Of a stretch of 64,000 nt of DNA, positions 1 to 10,835 are shown piece after piece (the first letter of the stretch is position 1; each line of letters begins with the position of its first letter). Source of the DNA: Lineus longissimus (Eukaryota > Nemertea > Pilidiophora > Heteronemertea > Lineidae). Where the stretch lies: the NCBI RefSeq assembly GCF_910592395.1, contig NC_088313.1, forward strand, positions 7,876,501-7,940,500, given 5' to 3'. The notes beneath the pieces were generated by a model, which worked only from the letters and a program-made list of their open reading frames with translations, was not told where the DNA came from and made no database searches. Both the position numbers and the translations under genes were made by a program.

Positions 1-559
1 TCCATAGTCTAGAAAAAATAATAACACAGTTAATATTTTGTGCCCATTGAGGTTGACGTTCGTACTTTGCCTTTGGGACAGGCACGTAAGCTAGCCGAGT
101 CAATGCCCGATATTTATAAAATTAAAAGACTAGAAAATGCTTTACAAGCAGGGGGGGGGGCAGGGGTCAAATGTCAAATGCCCCCCCCCCCCCCGAGGTC
201 ACCAAAATTTTTGGCCCTCCCCCCAAGGCCAAGACCAAAAAGCTGGCTACACGCCGCCCCTATCAGTGTCCAGCATGGACAGGCCTGAGCAAGCCCAGAC
301 AGGCAACCATCATACCATGCATGACCATGTACAGTGTATGCAGTCGGAGCAGTGTGAGCAGGGCGTGGATAGTAGTGTATGCTGGCCCTGCTGTGCTGGC
401 TGAAGATGGTCCCGGAAGATGGTAAAAATGTCTCGATTTATTCCCATCAACACACTATTCAGTAGGATTATTTTCATCCTCGCACTTTATGCACCATCAC
501 TGCCCAAATTTACAACAAATACCTGAATAGTATCCCATATATATTTGCCATTTTTCGTG
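1..559. other. No gene recognised; G and C homopolymer runs
   Basis: I see no supported gene. The short open frames on + begin in low-complexity sequence and have no protein character. A run of G near 151-160 and a run of about 14 C at 181-194 lie close together and could form a hairpin or be assembly-fragile. Confidence 0.5.
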
Positions 560-565
560 CTACAA

Positions 566-1837
566 ATGGAAGTGGACGTCGAGACGTGCAACTCGGAAAA
601 TGCAGACGAGATCCAGCGCAGTTTTCTCGGAACTCGCGATCGGGAACGGCAATGGGGACACAACAATTGATGACGTCATCCACAAAACTGGGTCATTCTC
701 GGCGGATCGGTTCTCGGAACGGGATAGCGAAAACTCACTAATGTCTGGACAATTCGATATCCAGTGGTTGTGGATATAAGTGCTATAGAGAAACATTGCC
801 TAAATATCTTCTAGTGAAATTGGCCGAGGCCGAACGAATGCGTAGGATCGAATCAAACATCGCCAAACTAACTCAAGCTAATAGACGTTAAAAGAAAATC
901 TGAAAATTGCCACGGACATTGTTATGGAAAAACAGTGCTCCGAAATACACGGGAACATTTCAACGAACTTATCGAGTGCAAGCGTAAACTGAGGTCTGCA
1001 AGTTTAAAGAAAGACATTCTGAAATATTCGTCAAACGTTTGTACAATAATTAAAAACTTTCACGATCGTGGTTTCGGTACACCTGTCGATCCTGATGTTC
1101 CAATCGACCAGAATGACGAAGTTATATCGCTTATACCAACTAAAGCCGATATTTGGAGTACTGTTGGTCTTTGTCATCAGTGTTCGGAGTCGATCACACC
1201 TAATGATCTCGCCAAGAAAAACGCAGAAGCCACCTCACAGTTTTCTGCTACTGATACTGATGCTGCTGCCGCATCGTCTGTTGCTACTGTCGCTCCCGCC
1301 AAGGCTTCCTCTCCGGCAAAGACTGTCACTCCAACAAAGGTTGCAGATGCAGAAACAAAAACATCAGATTCTACAAAGAAGGCAAGGGAGTCGATTGCCA
1401 AATTTACATTAAGTCTAACTTACTCGATATCCAAGTCAAGAGAGGCGACTGTGGCCAATGATACTGTTGATCCTGCTACATCCGAAGCTTCCAATACAGA
1501 GGAGACGTTGTCTTTACCATCATCGGCCCCTCCTCCACTAACTCCTATTTCTCCACGACCAATTATGCAAGTCGTCAATACTGTAATTTCTGATAATGAG
1601 CATAATGTGGTACCTTATCAAGAAAAAGACTGTGTGCGGAAATTGCGTAAGAGAAAGGCTAGTGAGTCAAACTCGTCTCCAGAAAATGTGATGGAACATT
1701 TGAAAAAGGCACGTATTGACACTGTGCGGGAAAATACGGTTTTTCGTATTAATATGTGGAAAGTAAAGGAGGAGAACATTCGTGTTGTGTATACTAAGCC
1801 AACTGTGTTCTACGATACAGTAAAAATGTATCCATAA
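566..1837 (+). pseudogene. Frameshifted gene for an unrecognised lysine/serine-rich protein
   Basis: I do not recognise this protein. The largest open piece is 300 codons (935-1837), but it has no ATG near its start, and good coding-like sequence continues upstream in other frames. An ATG at 566 opens a 34-codon frame. A charged helical stretch (AERMRRIESNIAKL) lies near 830-870, and continuation in a different frame runs to about 930. At least two single-base shifts (near 885 and 930-945) are needed to join the pieces, so I call it broken. The long part has a basic N-terminal region, an alanine/threonine/proline-rich middle (about residues 100-210), a basic cluster KLRKRKASES near residue 235 that could be a nuclear signal, and ends at TAA 1835-1837. 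It could instead be a spliced gene whose introns I misread. Confidence 0.4.
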
Positions 1838-1928
1838 TTATTTGAGGCTTTTATTATTCAACGAAAACTTAGAAAGATATAGACTGTTTTAGTAAATTTT
1901 ATGTGATGTTGTATATTTTCTTTTTCAG

Positions 1929-2310
1929 CATCATATCCCATCCTTCATCTAGGATTGAGAGCTTTTTCTTAACAAAAATCAACCTTGCTTGAACTCCACT
2001 TCTGCAGAAGTAAGAGATGGCCCCTAAACATTGACCAAGCTGACTTGACCAGCATTACAGTGTATACAGGACCGTCCCAGTGCATAGCTGGCATGGTCAA
2101 TTTATTGTCTGTATTGATTGTGCAATAGGATCGTTGTGGTCATGCCCTACACATTTTATAAGCCTGAGGGCCTACAACATGAGGCCCTGCCTGAGTGCAC
2201 AAATACTGGCTTTAGGGGCCATCTCACACTTCAGCAGAAGTGGAGTTCAAGCAAGGCTGATTTTTGTCAAGAAAAAGCTCTCAATCTCAGATAAAGGATG
2301 CGATATGATG
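1929..2310. repeat. Inverted repeat, 100-bp arms around a 182-bp loop
   Basis: 1929-2028 is the reverse complement of 2211-2310 with about ten differences. A transcript from either strand would fold into a long hairpin. It resembles a miniature inverted-repeat or foldback element; I see no target duplication. Confidence 0.8.
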
Positions 2311-2930
2311 GTGAAACTTTGCCAGAAACTTTCTTTTTTTGCATTTCTTCAATGCTTGTGAAAAAAACCGGTTTAAATCCAGAGACAAAAAAGTTTTTTT
2401 TTGGACCTTTTTTAAATGGCCGATTACGTAATGAAGACAACATCTGACAGGAGTTTGACAATTATCATCTTGTAGCCAGCAAAATTTCCAATAATATGGC
2501 AGTGACCGCATTCCAGTAGGAGCTATGGTTCACGAAATATTATAAAACGCAGGTGTTGATATTACTTTGAGCAGGACTGTACACTTATTTTACATCAATA
2601 AAATGTATCTCATGTTGAAATTGAACTACCTTTTCACTTCATTATTTACTGGAGTCTGAGGACAATCCTGGCATTTCCTCCTTTTCTTTCTCAGTCTCTT
2701 CATGACCGCCAGACCCCGTTAGCAAAAGATGAGCAAAATAGGTGGAATGCCTCTCTGCTGGATGTTTATAATAGGTCAGATAAGCTGATTGATTGCACTC
2801 CAAGGCCTTCCTCCAAGACATCTGCTATTGCACTACAGACACCACCTGCTGTGTTAGGTTTACCTGTCTTACTGGGTTCATTACACTTGGTGCAATATGG
2901 GTAAGTGGATTAGATCGAATGCACTCAATA
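2311..2930. other. No gene recognised
   Basis: AT-rich sequence with T and A runs near 2330-2410. Nothing supportable is seen on either strand. Confidence 0.4.
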
Positions 2931-3338
2931 GCCGCACTTACACCACCTGAAAATGGACCACCAATCTTGGTTCGGGAACCAATGCCGCACCATCGAAAAT
3001 CCACCAAGCGCTTACACCAGCGCTGCAGCTAGTTATAAAATCCGGCTACAGATGGCGCGCAAACAATAAGCAGAACGCGGAAAGCCTTGGCAGAAGCGCC
3101 ATTTCGAAAGCGCCGCCTGGAGCCGAACCATCTAACTAGCTAATTGCCGATCCATTTGCGCTTACACCACGACAAAGCCGAGCTTTTAACAAGCCGGGCG
3201 AATTTGGACCATCAAGCTTGGTGGGACAAATTCGCTCGGCAATTTGTATCGGCAATGGATTGCCGAACCAATTTGTCGCGGCAATGTGGTGGTGTAAGTG
3301 CAATTGGTCCACCAATATTTCGTGGTGTAAGCGCAGCT
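2931..3338. repeat. MITE-like cluster built on 'GCGCTTACACCAC' repeats
   Basis: The motif GC(A/G)CTTACACCA occurs forward at 2934, 3009 and 3158 and inverted near 3288-3301 and 3321-3338. The outermost copies (AGCCGCACTTACACCACC and, inverted, AGCTGCGCTTACACCACG) act like terminal inverted repeats. A second motif, TTGGTGGACCAATT-like, sits just inside both ends. It looks like a small non-autonomous element or two nested copies of it. Confidence 0.6.
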
Positions 3339-4586
3339 AATGTGTTGCTGAATTCGTGCCATGAATTGTTATATAATGTTATATAATGATGAGTCATGGA
3401 TTGGCCAAGGAACAGTTGCTTCAATGATTGTGATGCAGAGAAGCAGTGTATGCTTCTGCATTGGTTTCTATCTGATGTCCATGAAATTTTCGTTCAAAGT
3501 CACTCTACAAACCCTTGGCAGATTTGAAGCAATATTCCTGTTTGTCACTGTTACAATACACCTTGGGATTTCACCCCAGACTGACCATAAAATTCCTAGG
3601 CCAAGGTCTGCATGGTCTGTGTGTTAACAGAACAGGTAAAGATGAAACAGCATGCTTCATGCTAAACTGGACATTGCAGGATAGGCAGTATATCCACACC
3701 TGATGCATTGCAATTTTTTTAGCTTAAGTTGAAATTGGACGGATAGTTCTGACCTGGCTACAGGGAGTCTGTGTCAGGAAGTAGGCCACGCAATAGCATA
3801 CATTATATAGGTCGCAGGGATGTGTACTATTTTCAAGTTAGGTCGAGATAGAGGCAAGGCTCCTCTCCTAAGAGTAAGGGTGGGGGTGGTCAAATTCGGA
3901 TGGATAACAGTGAGCCCAGGGTAATCTAGTTGTACCCCATTCTGTCCCACCGCTTTGCACACGATCGCTATTCGCAGGGCGGAACAATATATTGTTTAAA
4001 GCCTTCAAGGCCCCTACATCATTATTGTTTACAGGCCTAACTTAAAAAGCAAGGTACATGTTTTAACCAGTCTGATGAAAAACTATGAAAAAAAAAAAAT
4101 GTTTTTTTCACATAGGCCTACTATAAACAAACAGTCCGAAAAAGCAGTTACATCCTGCACCATGATCAACTACAATATTGCAATATAGAAACAAGCATCC
4201 GACAGGACCAATCAGGTCTTCATCTGAAGCATTGCCATTAGGCCTACATTGAGTACACTCTGATTTTGTCAGATGATGTGCCACTTACAGGCAGGAGTAA
4301 CGATAACAAATTCTGTAACACCTGCTGTGGTAGGTCAGCCAGACATGCCATAGGAGATTAGGCTAGATTGCGCTAATCTCTGATCACGCCTGATTACCCT
4401 AATAACAACATCATCGGGCAATTCAAAGAGAAACTCTAACCTCACGGCCTCAAGGCATTTGCCTTTGCAGCCTGAGGTTCGCTTTTTAACCTTCGCTAAC
4501 GGGATCTGGCTGTAATGTGTGCACCTCCTGTTTAGGCGGCGTCTTAGAAAAAGGTGGACCGGCAATGTGAATACGACTTATTTCAC
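3339..4586. other. No gene recognised; short open stretch at 4335-4565 (-)
   Basis: No supported gene. The minus-strand stretch 4335-4565 (76 codons, basic, with a CKGKC cluster) lies directly downstream of the Ulp1-like fragment and might belong to it, but it matches no family I know. There is an A run at 4088-4099 and TAGGCCTA palindromes near 4113 and 4239. Confidence 0.35.
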
Positions 4587-5190
4587 TTAGTTCACTACTA
4601 GCAACAGATTCAGTTCATTTTGATCATTCTCAGTCTCAATTTGTTCATGTTCGCTCTCGCTACCACTATCGCTTACAATTTCAATGCTCCATTTAATGTC
4701 CTTGGACGCGACACACTTTGTCCTCGTATACAGAGAACTAGGCTTAACATAGTCACTTTCAACATATACAGGCGGAGTTTGTAATGAGACGCGGTCCATC
4801 AATGCTACAAATTTCTGGCATTTGTAGCTGGCAAGATTCATATCCGGTTTGATCGTTGCCATGTGTTCACCTTTGCACATGTATCTCATGTAAACTTCAC
4901 AGTTCGTGCAAACGTATATTCCACATGAAGTACCATCGGGTTGGCACTGTAGGTAGTACTTTTGATCACTATGCCGTCTAAAATTCCACGTATCCAAATC
5001 AGGCCGGGTAATCTGTGTACTGTTTCAAAAGTACGTAGACAGTCTCTGACGATTCAGAAAAGTAACTGTCGAAGATACGGAACATCTTCTTCTTACGATC
5101 AGCAATCACCAGAACCCAATGGGACTGTGCTTTGATGCAGTATGGTAGGACGCAGTAGCGTTTCTTGTTGTTCAACCAGCTGTTTCCGGG
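4587..5190 (-). pseudogene. Ulp1/SENP-type (C48) cysteine protease fragment, frameshifted
   Basis: This encodes the catalytic half of a Ulp1-like protease, the family that removes SUMO or related modifiers and also occurs in several large DNA transposons. Catalytic His and Asp are in SHWVLVIADRKKKMFRIFDS (about 5140-5060) and catalytic Cys with its oxyanion Gln in QPDGTSCGIYVC (about 4945-4910), in the family order and roughly normal spacing. An exon start fits the polypyrimidine-CAG just above 5190. Between the two halves the frame changes by one base near 5000-5010, where the first half meets TGA, so the gene is broken or a tiny intron is missed. The usual upstream WLND region is absent, so exons are missing. 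The acidic tail (SESEHEQIETENDQNE) ends at 4587. Confidence 0.65.
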
Positions 5191-5231
5191 CTGAAAATAA
5201 AATAAAAATATATTTAGCAAAATACCAAAAT

Positions 5232-5383
5232 GCAAATATATGAAAAGGAAAAATCTGCAAGTGAGAAAAAAATACAGCTTCTCTCAACTAAATTCATCCA
5301 TCTAAACGCAAATATCTGAAAAGGAAAAATCTGCAAGTGAGAAAAAAATACAGCTTCTCTCAACTAAATTCATCCATCTAAAC
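5232..5383. repeat. 76-bp tandem duplication
   Basis: 5232-5307 and 5308-5383 are head-to-tail copies that differ at about one base (ATATATG versus ATATCTG). It lies in the putative intron upstream of the Ulp1-like exon. Confidence 0.85.
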
Positions 5384-5413
5384 TAAAATCACCCATCATC
5401 TAAACTAAAAATG

Positions 5414-5440
5414 AAATGGCCAGGGCCATTGTGCTCACCT
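5414..5440 (+). repeat. End of a dispersed repeat family ('GGCCATTGTGCTCACC')
   Basis: The start signature ATGGCCAGGGCCATTGTGCT plus CACC is itself partly palindromic (ATGGCCAGGGCCAT). The same signature appears inverted at 18388-18412 and, degraded, near 52922-52943 and 60206-60220. Confidence 0.6.
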
Positions 5441-5838
5441 CTTGTGAAGGGAAGATGGATGAAGCATTAGCATGGTTTTAAATGTAAGAAAGAAATGAAG
5501 TAATGTTTTACAATGAAATTACATGAGAGATAAAATAATGCGCAAGTTGAATTTAATTGAGGTGACTACAGGTATGACAAAGCAGAGTAGACAATTTTGT
5601 GATCTCTCCAATCCGCCAGTTAAACTGAAGTCACAAATAAAAGACTTTTAATCTTACCCAGGTTGGTCCGATTCAGCCTTACTAACTCAAATCAAGATTT
5701 TAAAATCAAGGACAGCAGTTGTTTATAAATCAGCCTCACAACATCTAACAATATTACATGAAGCTCAAAATGATTTTCTCCTGCACAACCACTTGGACTG
5801 TTGACGGTAGTTGTAAATCGGGAATGTCACAATCACTC
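5441..5838. other. No gene recognised
   Basis: AT-rich flank between the repeat end at 5414-5440 and the 3' terminus of the Ngaro-like element. Nothing else is seen. Confidence 0.4.
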
Positions 5839-5913
5839 ACTAAGTATCCCGGGTGGAGTGTCGTCACAGGATGTTCTGCGCCGGAGATAGATATGGGGAA
5901 GAAAACCTTCCAG
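5839..5913 (-). repeat. Split direct repeat B2 (element 3' terminus)
   Basis: 75 bp identical to B1 except one base (T at 5908 versus C at 6236). Identity stops at 5839 (ACTAAGTATCCCGGG), which defines the element's 3' end. Confidence 0.85.
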
Positions 5914-6097
5914 CACAGGAAAGATCCCGTGGACGGCATCCACCGACAGTTTCGGGGGAGGGGTGGGAGGGGACGAAAGCTGTCCGAGTGGCCCCGTTTC
6001 CTTATCATCGTAGGGGGTCCTACTAGTATAAATACGTTCCTAAAGACCCTTCCAGTCTTTGCCGAGTGCGGCAACCTCAGTACTGCAGTCCGGCCGA

Positions 6098-6166
6098 TTC
6101 CAAAGAACATATGAATAAGTTGGTCTCGCTTCGAACACGCTTGGTGACGTCACACCACTCGGAATA
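6098..6166 (-). repeat. Split direct repeat A2
   Basis: 69 bp matching A1 at 13489-13557 with one mismatch. It abuts B1 exactly at 6166/6167, as expected for a circular-intermediate junction. Beyond 6098 the match to A1 fades abruptly to weak similarity. Confidence 0.85.
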
Positions 6167-6241
6167 ACTAAGTATCCCGGGTGGAGTGTCGTCACAGGAT
6201 GTTCTGCGCCGGAGATAGATATGGGGAAGAAAACCCTCCAG
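6167..6241 (-). repeat. Split direct repeat B1
   Basis: 75 bp matching B2 with one mismatch; immediately upstream of A2 in element orientation. Confidence 0.85.
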
Positions 6242-6341
6242 TCTATCCTCTCCATGTGCGATATCCATTGTTTTATCTATCAGTTATGTTCTCCAAATCT
6301 CCCAAAACTTATAGATAAAACAAAAACTGTCTTTTTTCAGA

Positions 6342-6453
6342 TACAGTAGGACCTCACTGAGGCAGACACGAGGACGCTCTCCGTCTGAGACAGACTAAAA
6401 ACCCTGCCAATAAAGTGACCCCCATGTGTCTGTCACAGCGAGGCTCCACTGTA
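6342..6453. mobile_element. 108-bp Tc1/mariner-type MITE
   Basis: Terminal inverted repeats CAGTAGGACCTCACTGAGGC (6344 on) and CAGTGGAGCCTCGCTGTGAC (reverse strand from 6451) lie between flanking TA dinucleotides (6342-6343, 6452-6453), the Tc1/mariner target duplication. The sequence is too short to code. It is inserted between the recombinase gene and the 3' repeats of the Ngaro-like element. Confidence 0.7.
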
Positions 6454-6774
6454 GTCTGAATTACTCCAATCATGTTAATTTCAAAGAAATAACTCTGAAA
6501 CGATGATATGTACGTAGAATGCACTTTCGTCTTTAATATCAAATTAATGGCATGTATCCCATGCCAATGATTATACAAGTACACGCAATACCAACTACAA
6601 GCTTTCTTTTGAACAGCTCTTATACATGAAATGACCAACTATTTATGTCTCGACGTTACCGTACAAATTATACCTTTTCATTCAGGGAGGTAGTTTCCTC
6701 GGGACAAACCGGTCAAATTACTTCTTCTTTTTTCCTTTTTTTTTTTTTTTTTTTACATTTGTACAACAAAGAAG

Positions 6775-8024
6775 TCAGCCGAATGATTTACTGAGGCAGG
6801 TGTGGTCAATATGGTCGACGGAGTCGTACCCTGCTGAGGAGCCTGCTACCACCCCCCGCATGATGTTTGCCTGACAGACCCTAGAGCTCCTGGCGTAATG
6901 TGTGGCTGAGTCATCGGTGGACCAGCCGACATGTTGCATTGAGGCCAACCTGTCTACCCCCGCTGCCTGTAGACCGATGGCACAACCACTCCTCAGGCTA
7001 TGGGGGGTCTCCCCATCTTTAATACCCAACGGAGTCAGATAGAAATCAAATCTTTCATAGATGGCGTCATAGCTCAAAGGCGCGTCCACCACCTTTCCAT
7101 GGGAGGTGGGCCTGAAGAAATAGCCTACTTTCAAACTGACCCCCATAGACCCTGCCACTTTCACGTAATCTTCTAGGCCTTTCACTGGGCAGATAATCTC
7201 ATCTTGGCATCTCAAAATAGTAAAATATTAGGGCGATCCACCCTGAGATTTTTCCCCCATGTATGGCGAATAACGAAACCGGAGTTATCCGTCAAACTCT
7301 TCACCTCCTGAGAAAGCATCAAACCTACATCATGAGCTCGGTCGCCTCCAAAGGCCATAAGTTTTAACCAAGCCTGGTCTCTTGCCCAAATATACTTCAT
7401 AGTTAAATTCTGCTGATCTTCCTCCAACTTCCTGTTAATGTAAAGAGCAATCAATCTGACCTTGGGTAAGAACAGTGGCACTGCCTGAACTGGTGCTACA
7501 TGACCCACGCTCTGTTCCTCCCTCACCTGCCCCCGATAAATACCAACCTCTCTCGAACAGACAGGATTACCCTCGCCCCGCGCCCATTGCCCACTACGCC
7601 CAATCTTGTCGAACAAAACCTTTAACTCAGCTACTTTCGTCTTTACCGTACCAAACGCCAATCGTTTCGGGCAATTGCAAACCGGTTTCCTTGCCCCAAT
7701 TTGAGCACAACTCCGGACATGCACTGCAGTTTTTCCGCTTTGGTCACACCACGCCAGAAAAAGGCATATTTCATAGGGCGAACACGAAATCATGCTGCTG
7801 CCCATTTCAAATAGAAAATTCTCCAACTGGTATCCCAATTTCGATTTGGCCGCCTCATATGCCTTGCACGAATGGTTATACATCATAGCGTCGACCCTGG
7901 TCCGAAGACCGAATAAATCCAGAGGTATTGTGTCTCTCTGAAAAACCAAATGAGTAGTCGTGAAAACAAAAAACACGATCTCACAACTGCTGACTCCCCG
8001 GTAAACAAATAAATCGCCTACCAA
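6775..8024 (-). pseudogene. Tyrosine recombinase of the Ngaro-like element, frameshifted
   Basis: This enzyme would integrate the circular DNA copy by site-specific recombination. The first catalytic arginine region is GGDRAHDVG (about 7350-7325). The C-terminal half carries HSLRSG (His-x-x-Arg), QHVGW (second His) and the nucleophile Tyr in THYAR, in family order. The two halves are in different frames: the first stops at TGA 7212-7214 and the second is open from 7215, across a TTTT run, so a single-base change explains the break. No ATG lies at the 5' edge. Instead TTGGTTTTTCAG|AGAGACACAA near 7940 looks like a 3' splice site, so the recombinase may be expressed by splicing. It overlaps the RT frame by 7 bases. 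Confidence 0.8.
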
Positions 8025-10432
8025 TGAGTTAGAATGACTGTTAGTTTAAAAGTCACATGCCCACTGAATGACAACCCCGTCGGATTCCCAGGTGCGGTCC
8101 GTCCAACCGTTACATGGATGCGTTGAACTCCAAAAAGGCAACTGGCCGAACGGCGTTGTGTCCCTCTGAAAAAACCAACGGGTTGTACATAAGGCAATCT
8201 TACAGCACCAGCCTTGCCACCCACAAATCCCATTTGAGTTCCGACGCCCAGAAACCGGAGGGAGACGGACATTCCCAGTCTGCCCTGCTCGCCCAGTTTG
8301 TGGCAATGTACCGACCTGTGCACAAGCAAAGGCCACCAAGTCGGGATAGGGGTCGGCTTGGGGATTACCATGGAAACCGATAATGGGGTTGGGCAGTCAT
8401 GAAGTACGAAAGACATAACCGCTCCGACCATATTGAAAGGAGGGAACACATAATAGTTCTGCTCCTTCGACAACTGTTGAGAGAATATGTTAACTCCCGA
8501 AGAGTCTGGGAGGGGCCAAGGAGTGAAATGTGGTAACCGCCGGCCATCTGGGCCTTTCATGCTGTTTGAGTCTAAAGCCATTAGGTCGAAGGTGTGAGGA
8601 CCAAACCAACCCTCTCCTTTTGCCCAAGAAGACATGGTCAGTCTAGCATCGGCCTCTGAGATTTTACGTGACGGCCCATCCGCTAGATTATCTGCAGATC
8701 GAACGTACAGAAGCCTCAAGTCACAATTCAAGTTGGACAGGAAAACTACCAAAGCCTTAAGCATATTCACCAGAGCTAGATCTTTTCCACTCTGGTTCTC
8801 CCAAACCTTGACCAAGGCCTGATTGTCCACAAGGACGTCAAGCCTCTTATCTGAGATCATGTCCGGGATTGACTGCAAGGTCTTACATAAAGCATCTGCT
8901 TCCTTGAGGTGAATTGGCCTGGTGTCACCCTTGTCCCAAAGGTCTCGAATTATCAACTCGTTCGAGATGTGCGCCCCCCAACCGAAACCACTAGCGTCTG
9001 TAGCTAGAGTCAAGTCTGTGTGTCTATCCCCTCTCCATTTTGACCAACTCTCGTGAGAGTCTAGAAATCGCCAGAAAAGGATCTCCTCTCGGAGTCCCCC
9101 AGACAACTGGATTACCCCTCCGTGCTTTTCCGCCCAACTGACGCTTCTCGCCATTTGCCGAATGTACAACCTAGCTACTGGGATGCAGAGACAAAACGAG
9201 TTACCTTTGCCCATTAGCTTCTGAAGGGACTTCACATGGACGAAGTCGTCTGCCAAAATAGATTCCCTCAACACCCTGAAAGAGTCCTTTTTTTCTTGCG
9301 GAATCTCAAACACCCTCAAGTCCGAATGGACGATCAAACCCAAGTGTATCATCTTCAATACTGGAAACCACACCGACTTTAAAAACTCTATTGTAAAACC
9401 CAGGCACGACAGGACTACAGCGTTATAGTAAATCGACCACCCCGTGCTCACCCCTGCTGGCCTCTCCACCCCCACTAAAGGGCCTAGAAACCGGTCGTCC
9501 AAATACTGAGTGGTTATCATTCCCTTGCTTCTTAGCAAAGTGGTAACCTGCATCCCTACGGTTTGGTACACGAAAGGGCTGATACTCCAGCCGAATGGTA
9601 ACACCGTGTATTGGAAGTAAAAACCGCCAAACTGGACCCCAAAATACTTCTTCGAGTTCTCTGATAAACGCACCCCCTGATAAGCAGACTTCTCGTCCGA
9701 GGAGGCCATGTAATCGCCCTCCTCCAACAAGGTTGGTAAAAGCGACAGACCCTCCAGGGTGAATGGCATGTGTTTCATGAACAAATTTAGAAAGCGCTCA
9801 TCATGGCACAGACGATTTTTCCTTGATCCCTCGATCATGAGGAGAGGCATAACCAAATGTGGTGGCTTGACCTCCCTCACTCTGCCAACATATTCAAGAG
9901 CCCCACTTCTAAGACCCTCCTCTAAATGCTTAATGATCTCGCCCTTGAATTTAATGCAGTTTTCATAGTTTGAAAAAATTTGAGTTGGCGGCCTGTCGGA
10001 GTTGAGCCGGATCCCCTTGAAAACACCTTTGTAGGGCCGAAAGAAACTTTCTACATTAACGCCATTGTTTAACCAGTCCTTGACCATGCGTGACTCATCA
10101 TTGTCGACTACCCTCAACAGAAACTCCCAGTTCTTTAATTCAGAATGCAACTGACCCGAAACAAAGTGGTTCGGATCTCTCAGTCTAAGATTCCCCATGC
10201 GTGCTTCCCAATCCGTTTGTGAAGACCAGTCGTTTTCCAGAATATTCTCCATACTCAGAGGCAGGGCAGTAGTAGGCCTACCCCTATAGTCTGAGAAACG
10301 CGGTTCACGGCGTTCCGAGACCAGTCGGACAGGATCAAATGCCTCACAATATTCCCACTGTGGAACCTCCTGTAATATATCAAGAGGAATATAAGTCAAT
10401 ATGGGTATCCGGGAAAGAGCATTATTTCCCAA
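8018..10432 (-). CDS. Reverse transcriptase-RNase H of the Ngaro-like element
   Basis: About 800 codons are open. RT motifs: SSDEKSAYQGV (first catalytic Asp, near residue 245), LPFGWSISPFVYQ, and QYLDDRFLG (YxDD catalytic pair, near residue 308). RNase H motifs follow: ATDASGFGWGAHIS, LVDNQALVKVW and SADNLADGPSR. Next comes the family's C-terminal extension (HTFDLMALDSN ... YVFPPFNMVGAVMS ... SMVIPKP), common in DIRS/Ngaro-type proteins. After about residue 700 the reading looks unlike the family and a neighbouring frame (8046-8339) takes over, so a frameshift near 8300 is likely. The frame opens after a TAG near 10447 with no ATG at its edge; either an internal ATG or a splice acceptor sets the start. 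Confidence 0.88.
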   Translation of the reverse strand: MGNNALSRIPILTYIPLDILQEVPQWEYCEAFDPVRLVSERREPRFSDYRGRPTTALPLSMENILENDWSSQTDWEARMGNLRLRDPNHFVSGQLHSELKNWEFLLRVVDNDESRMVKDWLNNGVNVESFFRPYKGVFKGIRLNSDRPPTQIFSNYENCIKFKGEIIKHLEEGLRSGALEYVGRVREVKPPHLVMPLLMIEGSRKNRLCHDERFLNLFMKHMPFTLEGLSLLPTLLEEGDYMASSDEKSAYQGVRLSENSKKYFGVQFGGFYFQYTVLPFGWSISPFVYQTVGMQVTTLLRSKGMITTQYLDDRFLGPLVGVERPAGVSTGWSIYYNAVVLSCLGFTIEFLKSVWFPVLKMIHLGLIVHSDLRVFEIPQEKKDSFRVLRESILADDFVHVKSLQKLMGKGNSFCLCIPVARLYIRQMARSVSWAEKHGGVIQLSGGLREEILFWRFLDSHESWSKWRGDRHTDLTLATDASGFGWGAHISNELIIRDLWDKGDTRPIHLKEADALCKTLQSIPDMISDKRLDVLVDNQALVKVWENQSGKDLALVNMLKALVVFLSNLNCDLRLLYVRSADNLADGPSRKISEADARLTMSSWAKGEGWFGPHTFDLMALDSNSMKGPDGRRLPHFTPWPLPDSSGVNIFSQQLSKEQNYYVFPPFNMVGAVMSFVLHDCPTPLSVSMVIPKPTPIPTWWPLLVHRSVHCHKLGEQGRLGMSVSLRFLGVGTQMGFVGGKAGAVRLPYVQPVGFFRGTQRRSASCLFGVQRIHVTVGRTAPGNPTGLSFSGHVTFKLTVILTHW

Positions 10433-10835
10433 CCAACCGCGTCTCTAAGACCACAGAGGCAGACCTAAAACTCCCCGCCATCTCAAGGTGGTGTTACCCA
10501 CGAGGCTTAGTATCCCCAGATAGCGGAAAATCATGGTCCCCTAGATCGTTACGCCAGAGCTGATAATGGACACAACACACTTTAGACCTAAAGGATGGAC
10601 CCATTAGCGCGGCATGCCGCCATGATAGTCAGCCCGATTGCCCGAATTTCCTATTCACCAGAGAGGGCGTCTGATAGACGAATTGTTACTAGGTGAATGA
10701 GGGGCACTATTCATCACTCCGAGGTCTTGTCCCAAGTAAACTACCTCCTACAAAGAAAGAGAAAAAAAAAAGGGAAAAAACAAAAACAAAAAAAAAACAA
10801 CAACTCACGGAAGCCATTTGTAACAAATTACCGAC

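Noticed and set aside
5758-6114. 118-codon frames open on both strands
   Set aside because: They run through the A2/B2 terminal repeats of the Ngaro-like element and recur in part at 13.3-13.5 kb; repeat, not gene.
7475-7888. 137-codon plus-strand frame
   Set aside because: Antisense shadow of the tyrosine recombinase.
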